This document shows positions 1-7,507 of a DNA stretch of 17,858 bases, piece by piece. A program made the position numbers and the translations under genes. This stretch comes from SKLM01 sp964450435. Lineage in GTDB: Bacteria; Chloroflexota; Anaerolineae; B4-G1. The notes beneath the pieces are model-generated. The model was not told the DNA's origin, did not search any database, and worked only from the letters and a program-made list of their open reading frames with translations. The stretch lies in assembly GCA_964450435.1 (NCBI GenBank), contig CAYVCX010000059.1:1-17858 (forward strand). The letters are read 5' to 3'. The first letter of the stretch is position 1; the number at the start of each line of letters is the position of its first letter.

Positions 1-35
1 CCAAGGGACGGGGTTTCCGCCGCCAAAGGGATTTC

Positions 36-2003
36 ATGAAAGCTGTCTTGGGAATTGACACGGGGGGGACGTACACCGATGCTGCCCTGGTCGATCACGA
101 TACAGGGGAGGTGCTTGCCGGTGCCAAGGCGCTGACCACGCGCCACGATCTATCCGTCGGGATTCGGGGTGCTATCCAGTCCGTTCTCGACCGGGAGGTG
201 GTAGCGCCGGACGGGATCCATCTCGTCGCTCTCTCGACGACGTTGGCCACAAACTCCATCGTCGAGGGGCAGGGACGGCCCGTTGGGCTGCTGCTGATCG
301 GCTATGATCGGGACCTCATCCAGCAGTACGACCTGGAGCGCGAGTTGGCGACGGGGCGTCTGGCCTACCTCGACGGAGGGCACGACGTGGTCGGCGAGGA
401 AGCCCGGCCGCTGGACGAAAAGGCGGCTCGGGACGCTATCCTGGCCTGGCGGGACGACGTCGAGGGCCTCGCCGTATCCGGATTCTTCGGTGTCTACAAC
501 CCTGCCCACGAGCTGCGTGTGAAGGCCCTGGTCGAGGAGCTGACTGATCTCCCCGTTACCTGCGGTCACGAGCTCAGCACCCGTCTGGATTCGGTCCGCC
601 GGGCCACGACGGCCGCTCTCAATGCTCAGTTGATCCCTTTGCTTCACGAGTTGATCGCGACCGTTCGGGGGACCCTCGACCGACTGGGTGTTTCGGCCCC
701 GTTGATGGTGGTTAAGGGCGATGGGTCGTTGGTGCGCGCTGATTGGGCGATGGAGCGCCCGATCGAGACCATCCTGTCGGGACCCGCAGCCAGCGTGGTC
801 GGTGCCTGGCATCTGGCCGGCCGTGGTGACGTCTGGACCGTAGACGTCGGGGGCACGACCACGGATATCGCCGCGCTCCGCAATGGGCGGCCGCGGCTCA
901 ACCCTCGCGGGGCCCGCGTCGGCGGCTGGCGTACGATGGTCGAGGCAGCCGATGCGCACACCGTTGGCCTGGGCGGCGACAGCCACGTGCGGCTGAACGG
1001 CGCTGACCTGGTTATCGGGCCACAGCGCGTCATTCCCCTGTGTTTGCTGGCAAGCGAGCATCCGGAGATCGTCGACGAGCTCCGTCTGCAGGAGCAAGCG
1101 AGGACAGGAGGGCGCAGCGGTCAGTTCCTGGTGGTTCAGCGGTGGAGAGAGCACGGGCTGTCGGGTGAGAAGGTGTCTCTGCTGCGCAGTCTGGCCGCAG
1201 GCCCCCGCCTGATCACCCAGCTGGCTGAAGAGGGCCCCCTTGTCGGTCAGTGGATCCGGAGTCTGGAAGCTCAACAGCTGGTGCTCCGGTCTGCCTTCAC
1301 CCCCACCGATGCGCTGCACGCACTGGGTGAACTCCATCTATGGAACCCCGAACCGTCCCGCATCGGCGCCCGGATGCTGGCCAAACAGGCAGATCTCGAG
1401 CCCGAATCCTTCTGTCGATGGGTCGTTGAGGGGGTGTCAGACCGGGTTTCGCAGGCCTTGATCACCAAGATACTCGGCGATGAGGGGACGCTGCCTCACT
1501 GGGAGCAGGAGCCAGCCGCGGAAGAGATGCTCAGTCGCGCCCTTGGGCGCCGACCTCATTCTGACTTGGATTGCCAGATCAGCCTGCGTCAACCCTTGGT
1601 GGCCATTGGCGCGCCGGTCGAGGCCTACATGCCTCGGACGGCCCGGCAGTTAGACACCGAGTTGGTGATTCCACCCCATGCAGAGGTAGCGAATGCCGTC
1701 GGGGCCGTGACCGGCAGCGTGGTGCAGCAGATCCGCGTCACCATACAGCCCGTGGGGGAGGACCAGTTCCGCCTCCACCTACCCGATGGGATTCAGGATT
1801 TCTCCACCCTTGCCGACTGTGTCCGCCACGCCGAGGCGACCCTGTCAGAGCGGGCCGAGAGGATGGCCCGGCAGGCGGGCGCCCGGCAGATCGAGGTGCG
1901 CATTGAGCGTGAGGACAGGACCGCGCCTGTCAGAGGGGATCGGATCTACCTCGGCACAGACATGACGTTTACCGCGGTCGGCCGGCCCACGCTGGCAGCG
2001 TGA
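36..2003 (+). CDS. Hydantoinase/oxoprolinase family protein (HyuA-like)
   Basis: A 655-residue protein of the hydantoinase A/5-oxoprolinase alpha family, which are ASKHA-fold ATP-dependent enzymes that open cyclic amides or carboxylate ketones. The N-terminal phosphate loop is visible (GIDTGGTYTD, residues 6-15). LSTTLATNS (67-74) and the second phosphate motif VDVGGTTTDIAAL (269-281) follow, then a VGLGGDS stretch (310-316). The C-terminal part carries GAPVEAYMP (526-534) and a typical HAEVANAVGAV segment (548-558). Residues about 360-450 resemble a winged-helix-like insert, seen by eye only. The ATG at 36 follows AAAGGGA at a sensible distance. No HyuB partner gene lies in the window and the gene downstream (mscL) is convergent, so the substrate cannot be read from context. 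Family assignment is strong; the reaction is unknown. Confidence 0.85.
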   Translation: MKAVLGIDTGGTYTDAALVDHDTGEVLAGAKALTTRHDLSVGIRGAIQSVLDREVVAPDGIHLVALSTTLATNSIVEGQGRPVGLLLIGYDRDLIQQYDLERELATGRLAYLDGGHDVVGEEARPLDEKAARDAILAWRDDVEGLAVSGFFGVYNPAHELRVKALVEELTDLPVTCGHELSTRLDSVRRATTAALNAQLIPLLHELIATVRGTLDRLGVSAPLMVVKGDGSLVRADWAMERPIETILSGPAASVVGAWHLAGRGDVWTVDVGGTTTDIAALRNGRPRLNPRGARVGGWRTMVEAADAHTVGLGGDSHVRLNGADLVIGPQRVIPLCLLASEHPEIVDELRLQEQARTGGRSGQFLVVQRWREHGLSGEKVSLLRSLAAGPRLITQLAEEGPLVGQWIRSLEAQQLVLRSAFTPTDALHALGELHLWNPEPSRIGARMLAKQADLEPESFCRWVVEGVSDRVSQALITKILGDEGTLPHWEQEPAAEEMLSRALGRRPHSDLDCQISLRQPLVAIGAPVEAYMPRTARQLDTELVIPPHAEVANAVGAVTGSVVQQIRVTIQPVGEDQFRLHLPDGIQDFSTLADCVRHAEATLSERAERMARQAGARQIEVRIEREDRTAPVRGDRIYLGTDMTFTAVGRPTLAA

Positions 2004-2121
2004 GGCGGCCCATCCCCGGGCCCGCACTCCCACGACGACGGGGCCCGTCTCGGCTCGATCTCAGCTTCCAACTCCCAGACTGGCCCTGTCGCGCACGGCT
2101 TGATCCTTCTGGCGTGTCACA

Positions 2122-2565
2122 TCACGCGTCTTCCAACTCAGACGTACAATGCGGGCAGCGCGTCGCCCCGAGGGGAATCGTGGTAAGGCAGTAGGGGCAC
2201 TCCTTCGTCGTCGGCTCCGCTGGCTGTTCCTCTTCCGCGCGCTGCAGCCGGTTGACCTGACGGACGACGAGGAAGAGGGCGAAAGCGATGATCAGGAAGT
2301 CGACGACGGCGTTGATGAAGACCCCGTAGTTAAGGGTGACAGCCCCCGCCTCCTCCGCCGCTGCCAGGGTCTCATAGCTTCCCCTGGACAACGTGATAAA
2401 GAGGTTGGAGAAGTCCGCGTTCCCCAACAGCATCCCGATGGGCGGCATAAGGATGTCATTGACGAACGAGGTGACGATGTTCCCGAATGCCGCGCCGATG
2501 ACCACGGCGATGGCGAGATCCAGCACATTTCCCCGTAGAGCGAAATCCTTGAATTCTTGCAGCAT
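2122..2565 (-). CDS. mscL: Large-conductance mechanosensitive channel with C-terminal zinc ribbon
   Basis: MscL, the homopentameric inner-membrane channel that opens under membrane tension and releases solutes in hypo-osmotic shock. The start chosen gives 147 residues and the conserved N-terminal amphipathic helix (MLQEFKDFALRGN). A longer reading from 2631 adds 22 residues with no family resemblance. TM1 is about residues 15-43 (VLDLAIAVVIGAAFG then VNDILMPPIG) and TM2 about 80-101 (GVFINAVVDFLIIAF). After the usual charged cytoplasmic stretch there is an extra CPYC...CPHC pair (123-126, 137-140), a rubredoxin-like zinc ribbon ending the protein. An AGGAG lies about 12 nt before the start. 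The gene is convergent with the hydantoinase gene, 118 nt away. Confidence 0.93.
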   Translation of the reverse strand: MLQEFKDFALRGNVLDLAIAVVIGAAFGNIVTSFVNDILMPPIGMLLGNADFSNLFITLSRGSYETLAAAEEAGAVTLNYGVFINAVVDFLIIAFALFLVVRQVNRLQRAEEEQPAEPTTKECPYCLTTIPLGATRCPHCTSELEDA

Positions 2566-2694
2566 ATCCCTTGCTTTCTCCTGTATGGCCTGGATGTCTG
2601 TTCTTGAGAGTGCCCAAAGGGCTCTGCACAAGTGAACCGATCATCTGCCCGACGTACGTGTTCCGCGTATCTGGGTCGCGGGTACCGCGCGCTA

Positions 2695-3252
2695 TCCGCC
2701 CGTTCTCAGCTCTCGTCGGATGGTCCTGGGCCGGATCCGCTCATCCTTGACCACCTGACCAGGTCGCTTTGCCACGCTTTCCAGCCCTGCCTCCCGCTTC
2801 AGCATCATCCCCAGCAGCGGCGCATCTCCCGCTCCTCAGCAGAGCAGCCGTCCCCGCGTAGACGGTGGCTCTTAACAGCCATCCGCCGCCGCCTCCTGGT
2901 GGCGTATGGCGAGCTCGTTAACGAGCATCATCCAACAGCTACTGCCGCTAACCCGCACCTGCATTCGCAGGCTATGGCTTCCAGCTCGTCTGCCACATAG
3001 GTGCCATATGCCCCAAAATAGGATCCGCGAGCCGACGAACGTAGGCACCACGAGACTGAGGGCGGTCGGATCCAGCTCCAGCGCCCGGGATCCCATCAGT
3101 CCTAACAGCCTGCGCAGATCGGGGCGGGTTAGCGTCGGCCACCAACAGGCCCGAAAATGGACCGGGGCGGGGAGCAGGATCAGGAGGTACACCAGCGCGC
3201 TGCCTGCGCCGCCCCAGGCCGGCCCGAGGACGCTCCATTGACGGGCCAGCTA
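2695..3252 (-). pseudogene. Decayed MurJ/Wzx-like lipid flippase remnant
   Basis: On the minus strand from about 3252 one frame reads a hydrophobic segment (WSVLGPAWGGAGSALVYLLI) followed by RPDLRRLLGLMGSRALELD and LVVPTFVGSR. This is the pattern of a central transmembrane region of MurJ/MviN-type flippases of the MOP superfamily. The frame then degenerates and stops near 2872. Further on, another frame reads LLRATVYAGTAALL and a third, shifted frame reads PLLGMMLKREAGLE, which looks like a flippase C-terminus ending with a stop near 2692. Stop codons, at least two frameshifts and missing N-terminal and middle parts argue for a pseudogene. MurJ versus O-antigen flippase cannot be settled by eye. 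Confidence 0.4.
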
Positions 3253-3300
3253 CAGCGGTCCCCCGACGCAGCCGGAGGTACTGGTACTACAACCGCATTT

Positions 3301-3390
3301 GTCATTCCGAGAGGTGCACGCACCATTCAGGATGCAAGAAACTCGCAACACTGTCATTCCGACCGTAGCGAAGCGGAGTGGAGGAATCTC
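3301..3390 (+). repeat. GTCATTCCGA-type dispersed repeat, first cluster
   Basis: Two copies of the motif lie close together: GTCATTCCGAGAGG at 3301-3314, and a longer unit at 3353-3390 that begins GTCATTCCGACCGTAGCG and ends GAGGAATCTC. The longer unit matches one at 4413-4454 over most of its length, differing by a few substitutions and a small insertion. A further fragment follows at 3466-3486. The repeats lie in intergenic DNA between the decayed flippase and the MBL-fold gene. Apart from these, nothing coding is seen between 3253 and 3634. Confidence 0.65.
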
Positions 3391-3465
3391 CCACCTCCGC
3401 CAGCCGCGCAACCCTCAAGCCAGCCACAGAGTTTCTTGGTAGGAGCAGAGGAAGCGCAGCGACCG

Positions 3466-3486
3466 GAGCGACGAGGAATCTCGCTC
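3466..3486. repeat. Repeat fragment with palindromic arms (GAGCGA...TCGCTC)
   Basis: A GAGGAATCTC core, the same as the end of the repeat units at 3353 and 4413, is here flanked by six-base inverted arms GAGCGA and TCGCTC. The surrounding sequence (about 3440-3480) is rich in GAAGCG/GAGCG words like the other copies, so this appears to be a degenerate member of the same family. Confidence 0.45.
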
Positions 3487-3634
3487 ACGCTGGCCAAGAA
3501 TAACTCACACGTGGGCGCTCCTCGGCCGTCCAGGAAGCTCTGATTGCGTATGTGCGGTTGTGGTACTCGTGAGAGATGCCAGCGACGTGCCCGGTTAGCG
3601 CACTCTCTGCGGCACCCTCAACCACGGAGCGAGG

Positions 3635-4267
3635 CTACTCCATCTGCAGGACCACCACATCCACCGGCGCATTGTCCTCAAAAGCGTCAGCGGCCTCTGG
3701 GGAGCCGATTCCTCTCCCCACGTGCATGGGAATAGCTATGCTCGGTCGGATGACTTCGGCCGCCTGTACCGCCTCTGCGGCGGTCATCACGTACGTTCCG
3801 CTGACTGGCAGCAGCGCGATATCGATCTCCTCCAGATCCGCCATTTCTGGGATGACGTCCGTGTCCCCGGCATGGTAGATGCGCTTACCCTCCAGCGTGA
3901 CCACGAACCCCACGTGACCTGCTTCCTTCGGGTGGAAGGGCATGCCGGGGCTGCGGAACTTGTTCACGTTGTACGCTGGTACCGCCTGTACGTCTATCCC
4001 TCCCACCTCCATCTCGTCGCCGGGCTCGACGATGCGCACGTCCCCCGTCAGCTTCTCTGCCGCCGATGCGATGGTCACAATGATCGTATTGTCCCCCTTG
4101 ATCTTCTCCACGTCCTCCGGGGAGCAATGGTCAAAATGGTCGTGAGATATGAAGATGACGTCAGCTGACGGACTCGCCTCTCTCAGTTCGTACGGATCGA
4201 AGTAGATTGTCTGTGGGCCCTCGATCCGAAAGGCATCGTGGCCCAGCCAGTGAATCTGTTCTAGCAT
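3635..4267 (-). CDS. UlaG-like metallo-beta-lactamase-fold metal-dependent hydrolase
   Basis: A 210-residue MBL-fold hydrolase of the UlaG/UPF0173 type. The zinc-binding signature SHDHFDH is at residues 41-47. Other metal or active-site positions are H118 (AGHVGF), HAGDTD at 132-137 and PMHVG at 181-185. The N-terminus (IHWLGHDAFRIEG) is typical of these proteins, which hydrolyse phosphodiester, lactone or amide bonds; the true substrate is not known. The ATG at 4267 follows GGAGGAGAGGAG; a longer open reading to 4417 runs through repeat sequence and is rejected. The gene lies downstream of the mevalonate block but is separated by 311 nt and has repeats on both sides, so it may be a separate unit. 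Confidence 0.88.
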   Translation of the reverse strand: MLEQIHWLGHDAFRIEGPQTIYFDPYELREASPSADVIFISHDHFDHCSPEDVEKIKGDNTIIVTIASAAEKLTGDVRIVEPGDEMEVGGIDVQAVPAYNVNKFRSPGMPFHPKEAGHVGFVVTLEGKRIYHAGDTDVIPEMADLEEIDIALLPVSGTYVMTAAEAVQAAEVIRPSIAIPMHVGRGIGSPEAADAFEDNAPVDVVVLQME

Positions 4268-4412
4268 CGTCTCCTCTCCTCCCGTCACTGTTCGTCTCTC
4301 GCCTCCTATGTCTGGCGCCGACTCTGGTCCCCCACCGCGCGCCCCTGTGAACGAAGGAACCCGTTCATCGTCGTCGTTCAGGCTGCAACGAAGCACAGCG
4401 GAGACCGCCCTT

Positions 4413-4553
4413 GTCATTCCGACCGAAGCGAGACAGAGTGAATTGAGGAATCTCGCGCGGATGCCACATAGCGACCCCTGCCACGGCGAAGAATCTTCCT
4501 CTCGTTGGCTGGAGAATCCAGTATCGCCGGTCCCCGCCGCTGCTCAGAATGAC
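4413..4553. repeat. MITE-like repeat element bounded by GTCATTC inverted ends
   Basis: The left end reads GTCATTCCGACCGAAGCG and continues to GAGGAATCTC at 4454. The right end, GCTCAGAATGAC (4542-4553), is the inverted form of a GTCATTCTGAGC end. Inside are further GAAGAATCTTCC and GAGAATCC words. The element is about 141 bp, has no coding capacity, and matches the unit at 3353-3390. It fills most of the 311-nt gap between the MBL-fold gene and the DUF35 gene. No flanking target-site duplication could be identified by eye. Confidence 0.6.
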
Positions 4554-4578
4554 CCTTCCCGTAATGCGGGCTTTCCTA

Positions 4579-4989
4579 TCAACCGGCAGCCGCCTGAATC
4601 GCGGGGCGAAACTTGTAGCCGTAGACGATGGCGCCTTCCTCGCCGCTGCTCTGCAGGCGGCGCGTCACCATCTCCACCGGCATCCCGACCTCTACCTCAC
4701 CGTTGTCCACATCCGTCAGCTGCGCGGTGACCATCGGCCCCTCCTCTAGGCGTATCAGGGCCACTGTGTAGGGGGCGAACTCCTCGAACCCTCGCGGCGG
4801 GTGGTACACGGTGCTGTACGAGTACACTTCCCCGCGCCCGCTAAACGCTATCTCCTTCTGCTGGATCGTTTCGCACTCCGGGCAGACGTCCCGTGGCGGG
4901 AATATCCTCACCCCACACTTCTCGCAGATTTCGCCGATCAATCGATACCGTTGCTGCTGCAGTCTCCAGTTCTTTGGAATGCTACTCAT
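4579..4989 (-). CDS. DUF35 zinc-ribbon/OB-fold protein, predicted bridge of the thiolase-HMG-CoA synthase complex
   Basis: A 136-residue protein with an N-terminal rubredoxin-like zinc ribbon (C22-E-K-C25 and C36-P-E-C39) and a C-terminal OB fold (GRGEVYSYSTVYHPP, 51-65; APYTVALIRLEEG, 72-84; GMPVEMV, 102-108). This is the DUF35 architecture. In methanogenic archaea the equivalent protein binds acetoacetyl-CoA thiolase and HMG-CoA synthase and forms a shared CoA-binding site, so the intermediate is passed without release. Here the gene is last in the mevalonate block, 148 nt after the thiolase gene, which supports the same role; the role is inferred from family and order. The start has an excellent AGGAGG at 4997-5002, seven bases before the ATG. 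Confidence 0.9.
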   Translation of the reverse strand: MSSIPKNWRLQQQRYRLIGEICEKCGVRIFPPRDVCPECETIQQKEIAFSGRGEVYSYSTVYHPPRGFEEFAPYTVALIRLEEGPMVTAQLTDVDNGEVEVGMPVEMVTRRLQSSGEEGAIVYGYKFRPAIQAAAG

Positions 4990-5050
4990 ATTTAGACCTC
5001 CTCATAGATTGGTGAGCTCCCTTCAACTGGCCGTAGCCCCAACTCCCCTC

Positions 5051-5072
5051 TGGGGGATTGTCAAATCCCCCA
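5051..5072. promoter_or_regulatory. Perfect 9-bp inverted repeat between thiolase and DUF35 genes
   Basis: TGGGGGATT (5051-5059), four-base centre GTCA, then AATCCCCCA (5064-5072): nine perfect pairs. It lies in the 148-nt gap after the thiolase stop. Read on the minus strand the loop region contains TTGACA, but no matching -10 was found at normal spacing. No T-run follows on either strand, so it is a poor terminator; an operator or RNA stem remains possible. Confidence 0.5.
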
Positions 5073-5137
5073 CCTGGCCTCATTCTGGCGACCCACTCCA
5101 GGCAGAATTGGAACTGACGCGCTCGCCAATCTTCCGT

Positions 5138-6292
5138 TTACACTTTCTCCAATATATGGGTAATGACCGTCGCGCCGCTGCCCCCGATGTTCTGGGCCAT
5201 GCCGAGCCGCGCGTCAGTCACCTGATTGTCGCCCGCCAGACCCCGCAGCTGTTGGACCACCTCGACGATCTGATAGATGCCGGTTGCGCCCACCGGATGC
5301 CCCCGGGCTTTCAGCCCGCCCATCGTCGTCACCGGGATCCGTCCCTCGATCGCAATCTCTCCATCCAGGGCCAGCGCCAGTCCCCTCCCCCTGTCGGCGA
5401 AGCCGGCTCCTTCCAAACTGAGTGCCGCCATGATGCTGAAGGCGTCGTGCAGCTCGAAGAGATCGATATCTCGGGGCCCTGTGCCAGCCTGATGGTATGC
5501 CCTCTGGGTCGAAAGTCTCACCGCTGCGAGATCCAACGGATCCCGCCGATCGTGGACCGCGACTGTGTCCGTTCCCACAGCCGAGGCGGCTATCCTCACG
5601 GCTCCCGCCGAGTGGTTCCTGGTCTCATCGACCGGTGCCAACACCACCGCCGCAGCGCCATCGCAGATGGGTGAGCTGTCCAGGAGGTTGATCGGGTCGG
5701 AGATCATCCGCGCCTGCGCGAACTTGTCCGGGCTCACCGGGAAGCGGAACATGGCGTGTGGGTTGTTCATCGCATTGCGGTGTGCGTTTATCGCGAAGGG
5801 GGCGAATTCCTGATGCTGGTAGCCGTACTCGTGCATGTAGCGCCGCATCAGCAGCGCGTTGATGGTCACGAAGGATGCTCCGTGGGCTGCCTCGTAATCG
5901 GCGTCAGCCGCCATTGCCAGCGCCGCCGTCGTATCGGGACCGAGGGTGTCCGTCATCTTCTCCACCCCCACTGCAATCACGATGTCCGCCAGCCCTCCAG
6001 CGACGGCGACGTATCCCATCCGGACGGCTGCGGCACCCGACCCGCAGGCGGCCTCGATCTTGAACGCCTCGATACCCCGCAGCCCGGCGAAGTCGGCCAC
6101 CAGGGCTCCCAGGTGCTCCTGTCCCTCCAGTTCCCCCGACAGCATGTTGCCCACATACAGGGCATTGGCGCTCATAACGCCGGCGTCAGCCATAGCAGAC
6201 TGCACCGCCTCGAGGGCCAGATGCCGCAGGCTGGTGCCCCAGTGTTCTCCGACTTCTGTTTGTCCGACGCCAATGATCGCTACGTCTCTCAT
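5138..6292 (-). CDS. Archaeal/SCP2-type thiolase, predicted acetyl-CoA C-acetyltransferase of the mevalonate pathway
   Basis: A 384-residue thiolase-fold enzyme predicted to condense two acetyl-CoA into acetoacetyl-CoA. The N-terminus RDVAIIGVGQTEVG is characteristic of the archaeal/SCPx thiolase branch. The nucleophile is C83 in EAACGSGAA. ELHDAFS (280-286) supplies one conserved histidine and GGLKARGHPVGATG (325-338) the other. The C-terminal motif is NIGGSGATV (368-376), so the second cysteine of classical biosynthetic thiolases (CxGGG) is absent, as is usual in this branch. The gene begins 44 nt after the HMG-CoA synthase gene and is followed by the DUF35 gene, the order known for archaeal thiolase/HMG-CoA synthase complexes. 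No strong ribosome-binding site precedes the start, consistent with coupled translation. Confidence 0.9.
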   Translation of the reverse strand: MRDVAIIGVGQTEVGEHWGTSLRHLALEAVQSAMADAGVMSANALYVGNMLSGELEGQEHLGALVADFAGLRGIEAFKIEAACGSGAAAVRMGYVAVAGGLADIVIAVGVEKMTDTLGPDTTAALAMAADADYEAAHGASFVTINALLMRRYMHEYGYQHQEFAPFAINAHRNAMNNPHAMFRFPVSPDKFAQARMISDPINLLDSSPICDGAAAVVLAPVDETRNHSAGAVRIAASAVGTDTVAVHDRRDPLDLAAVRLSTQRAYHQAGTGPRDIDLFELHDAFSIMAALSLEGAGFADRGRGLALALDGEIAIEGRIPVTTMGGLKARGHPVGATGIYQIVEVVQQLRGLAGDNQVTDARLGMAQNIGGSGATVITHILEKV

Positions 6293-6336
6293 ATAGTCTC
6301 AGTCAGCGTGCCGTTGGTACCTTCCCGGGGTGCTGG

Positions 6337-7407
6337 TCACTTGACCAACTTGTTAGTGTAACGGACGTAAGTCGCGTAGTCAACCTCAATCCGCCGTGCG
6401 ATGTAGTCGCGGGTCGTCGGTGCTCGGCCCTGGCGTTCCGCGATTGCCTCGGTGACTCGGAGTGAGAGCGCATCCGAGCCTGCACCGGAGCCGTAGCTGG
6501 TCAGCAGAACCCGCTCACCCGGTCGCGCGACGTCCAGTATTGCCGTCAGGCCCACCGGTGAGGAGCCGGCGTAGGCGTTTCCGATCTCGTTGACCAAGAG
6601 TCCGTCCCGGATCTGCTCTATCGTGAAGCCCAGGTCCCTGGCAACCTTCACGGGGAATTTCACGTTGGGCTGGTGGAACACCGCGTAATCGTAGTCGCTC
6701 GGGCTCTTTCCCAGCGCTTCCAGCAGCCCTTCGACCGCCTCCACGGTGTGGGTGAAGTAGGCCGGCTGCCCCGTGAACCGCCCCCCATGCGATGGATATC
6801 GTTGGTAAGCCCGGCGCCAGAAGTCAGGGATGTCCGTGGCGTAGGAGAGAGAGCCTTCAACTGTGGCTAACGCTTCGTCCGCCGGCCCGATCAGATAGGC
6901 AGCGCTTCCGGCAGCCGCCGTGTACTCTAGCGCATCCGATGGACGGGCCTGGGCGGTGTCCGAACCGACGGCCAGGGCGTAGCGGGCCATGCCGGAGCCC
7001 ACGAAGCCGATCGCCGCCTGCACTGCCTCGGTCCCGGCCTTGCAGGCGAACTCCCAGTCGCCCGCCTGGGTGTACGGCGTGGCGCCAATGGCCTCCGCCA
7101 CGATGGTCGACGTTGGCTTCACGGCGTATGGATGGGACTCACTACCCACCCACACGGCCCGGATGTCCGCCCGGTCTATGGGGCCGGCCCGGGCCAAAGC
7201 GTTGCGCGCAGCCTCCAGGGACATCGTCACCACGTCCTCGTCTAATCCCGGTACCGACTTCTCCTTGATCGGCGTGCCGCCCTTGCCGCCCATCCATACC
7301 CGGGCCACCTCGCTGGCTGGCAGTCGATAGCGGGGTACGTAGGCGCCGTAGCCGACGATGCCGACCTTCCGTTCTGGTTTCAGTGCCCTCGTCCCGTCAT
7401 CAGCCAT
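6337..7407 (-). CDS. mvaS: Hydroxymethylglutaryl-CoA synthase, archaeal type
   Basis: A 356-residue HMG-CoA synthase that joins acetyl-CoA to acetoacetyl-CoA. Catalytic positions can be placed: E90 in VGSESHPYAVKP, nucleophile C122 in EFACKAGTEA, and H245 in VFHQPN. Other signatures are VGIVGYGAYVPRYR (15-28), GSDTAQARPSDALEYTAAAG (148-167) and the C-terminal LLTSYGSGAGSDA. Length and motifs match the archaeal-type family rather than the longer staphylococcal/eukaryotic enzymes; the symbol is by function. The gene lies 100 nt after the reductase gene and 44 nt before the thiolase gene. The start is set by the conserved N-terminus; the preceding Shine-Dalgarno is weak. Confidence 0.93.
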   Translation of the reverse strand: MADDGTRALKPERKVGIVGYGAYVPRYRLPASEVARVWMGGKGGTPIKEKSVPGLDEDVVTMSLEAARNALARAGPIDRADIRAVWVGSESHPYAVKPTSTIVAEAIGATPYTQAGDWEFACKAGTEAVQAAIGFVGSGMARYALAVGSDTAQARPSDALEYTAAAGSAAYLIGPADEALATVEGSLSYATDIPDFWRRAYQRYPSHGGRFTGQPAYFTHTVEAVEGLLEALGKSPSDYDYAVFHQPNVKFPVKVARDLGFTIEQIRDGLLVNEIGNAYAGSSPVGLTAILDVARPGERVLLTSYGSGAGSDALSLRVTEAIAERQGRAPTTRDYIARRIEVDYATYVRYTNKLVK

Positions 7408-7442
7408 CGTGATCAGATTCAGCCCTTGATTACCCTTCGAAA

Positions 7443-7466
7443 GGCAAGCCCTCGGAATGACTTGCC
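7443..7466. repeat. Inverted repeat carrying a GTCATTCCGAGGG repeat motif
   Basis: Six-base arms GGCAAG (7443-7448) and CTTGCC (7461-7466) enclose, on the minus strand, GTCATTCCGAGGG (7461-7449), the same motif that starts the repeats near 3301, 3353 and 4413. It sits in the 100-nt gap between the HMG-CoA reductase and synthase genes. Confidence 0.5.
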
Positions 7467-7507
7467 GTATCTCTTGGCCTGCGTCCTTGGGTCATTGCCC
7501 CGGCTGC

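Noticed and set aside
150..1337. Long open frame antisense to the hydantoinase-like gene
   Set aside because: Low-complexity Arg/Gln/Pro-rich translation with no family resemblance; the plus-strand gene shows clear motifs over the same bases. High GC leaves such frames open.
2017..2047. GGGCCCG inverted repeat between the convergent hydantoinase and mscL genes, considered as a terminator
   Set aside because: Arms are short, the loop long and no T-run follows on either strand; too weak to call.
4811..5674. Long plus-strand frame across DUF35 and thiolase genes
   Set aside because: It is antisense to two well-supported genes and has no recognisable motif.
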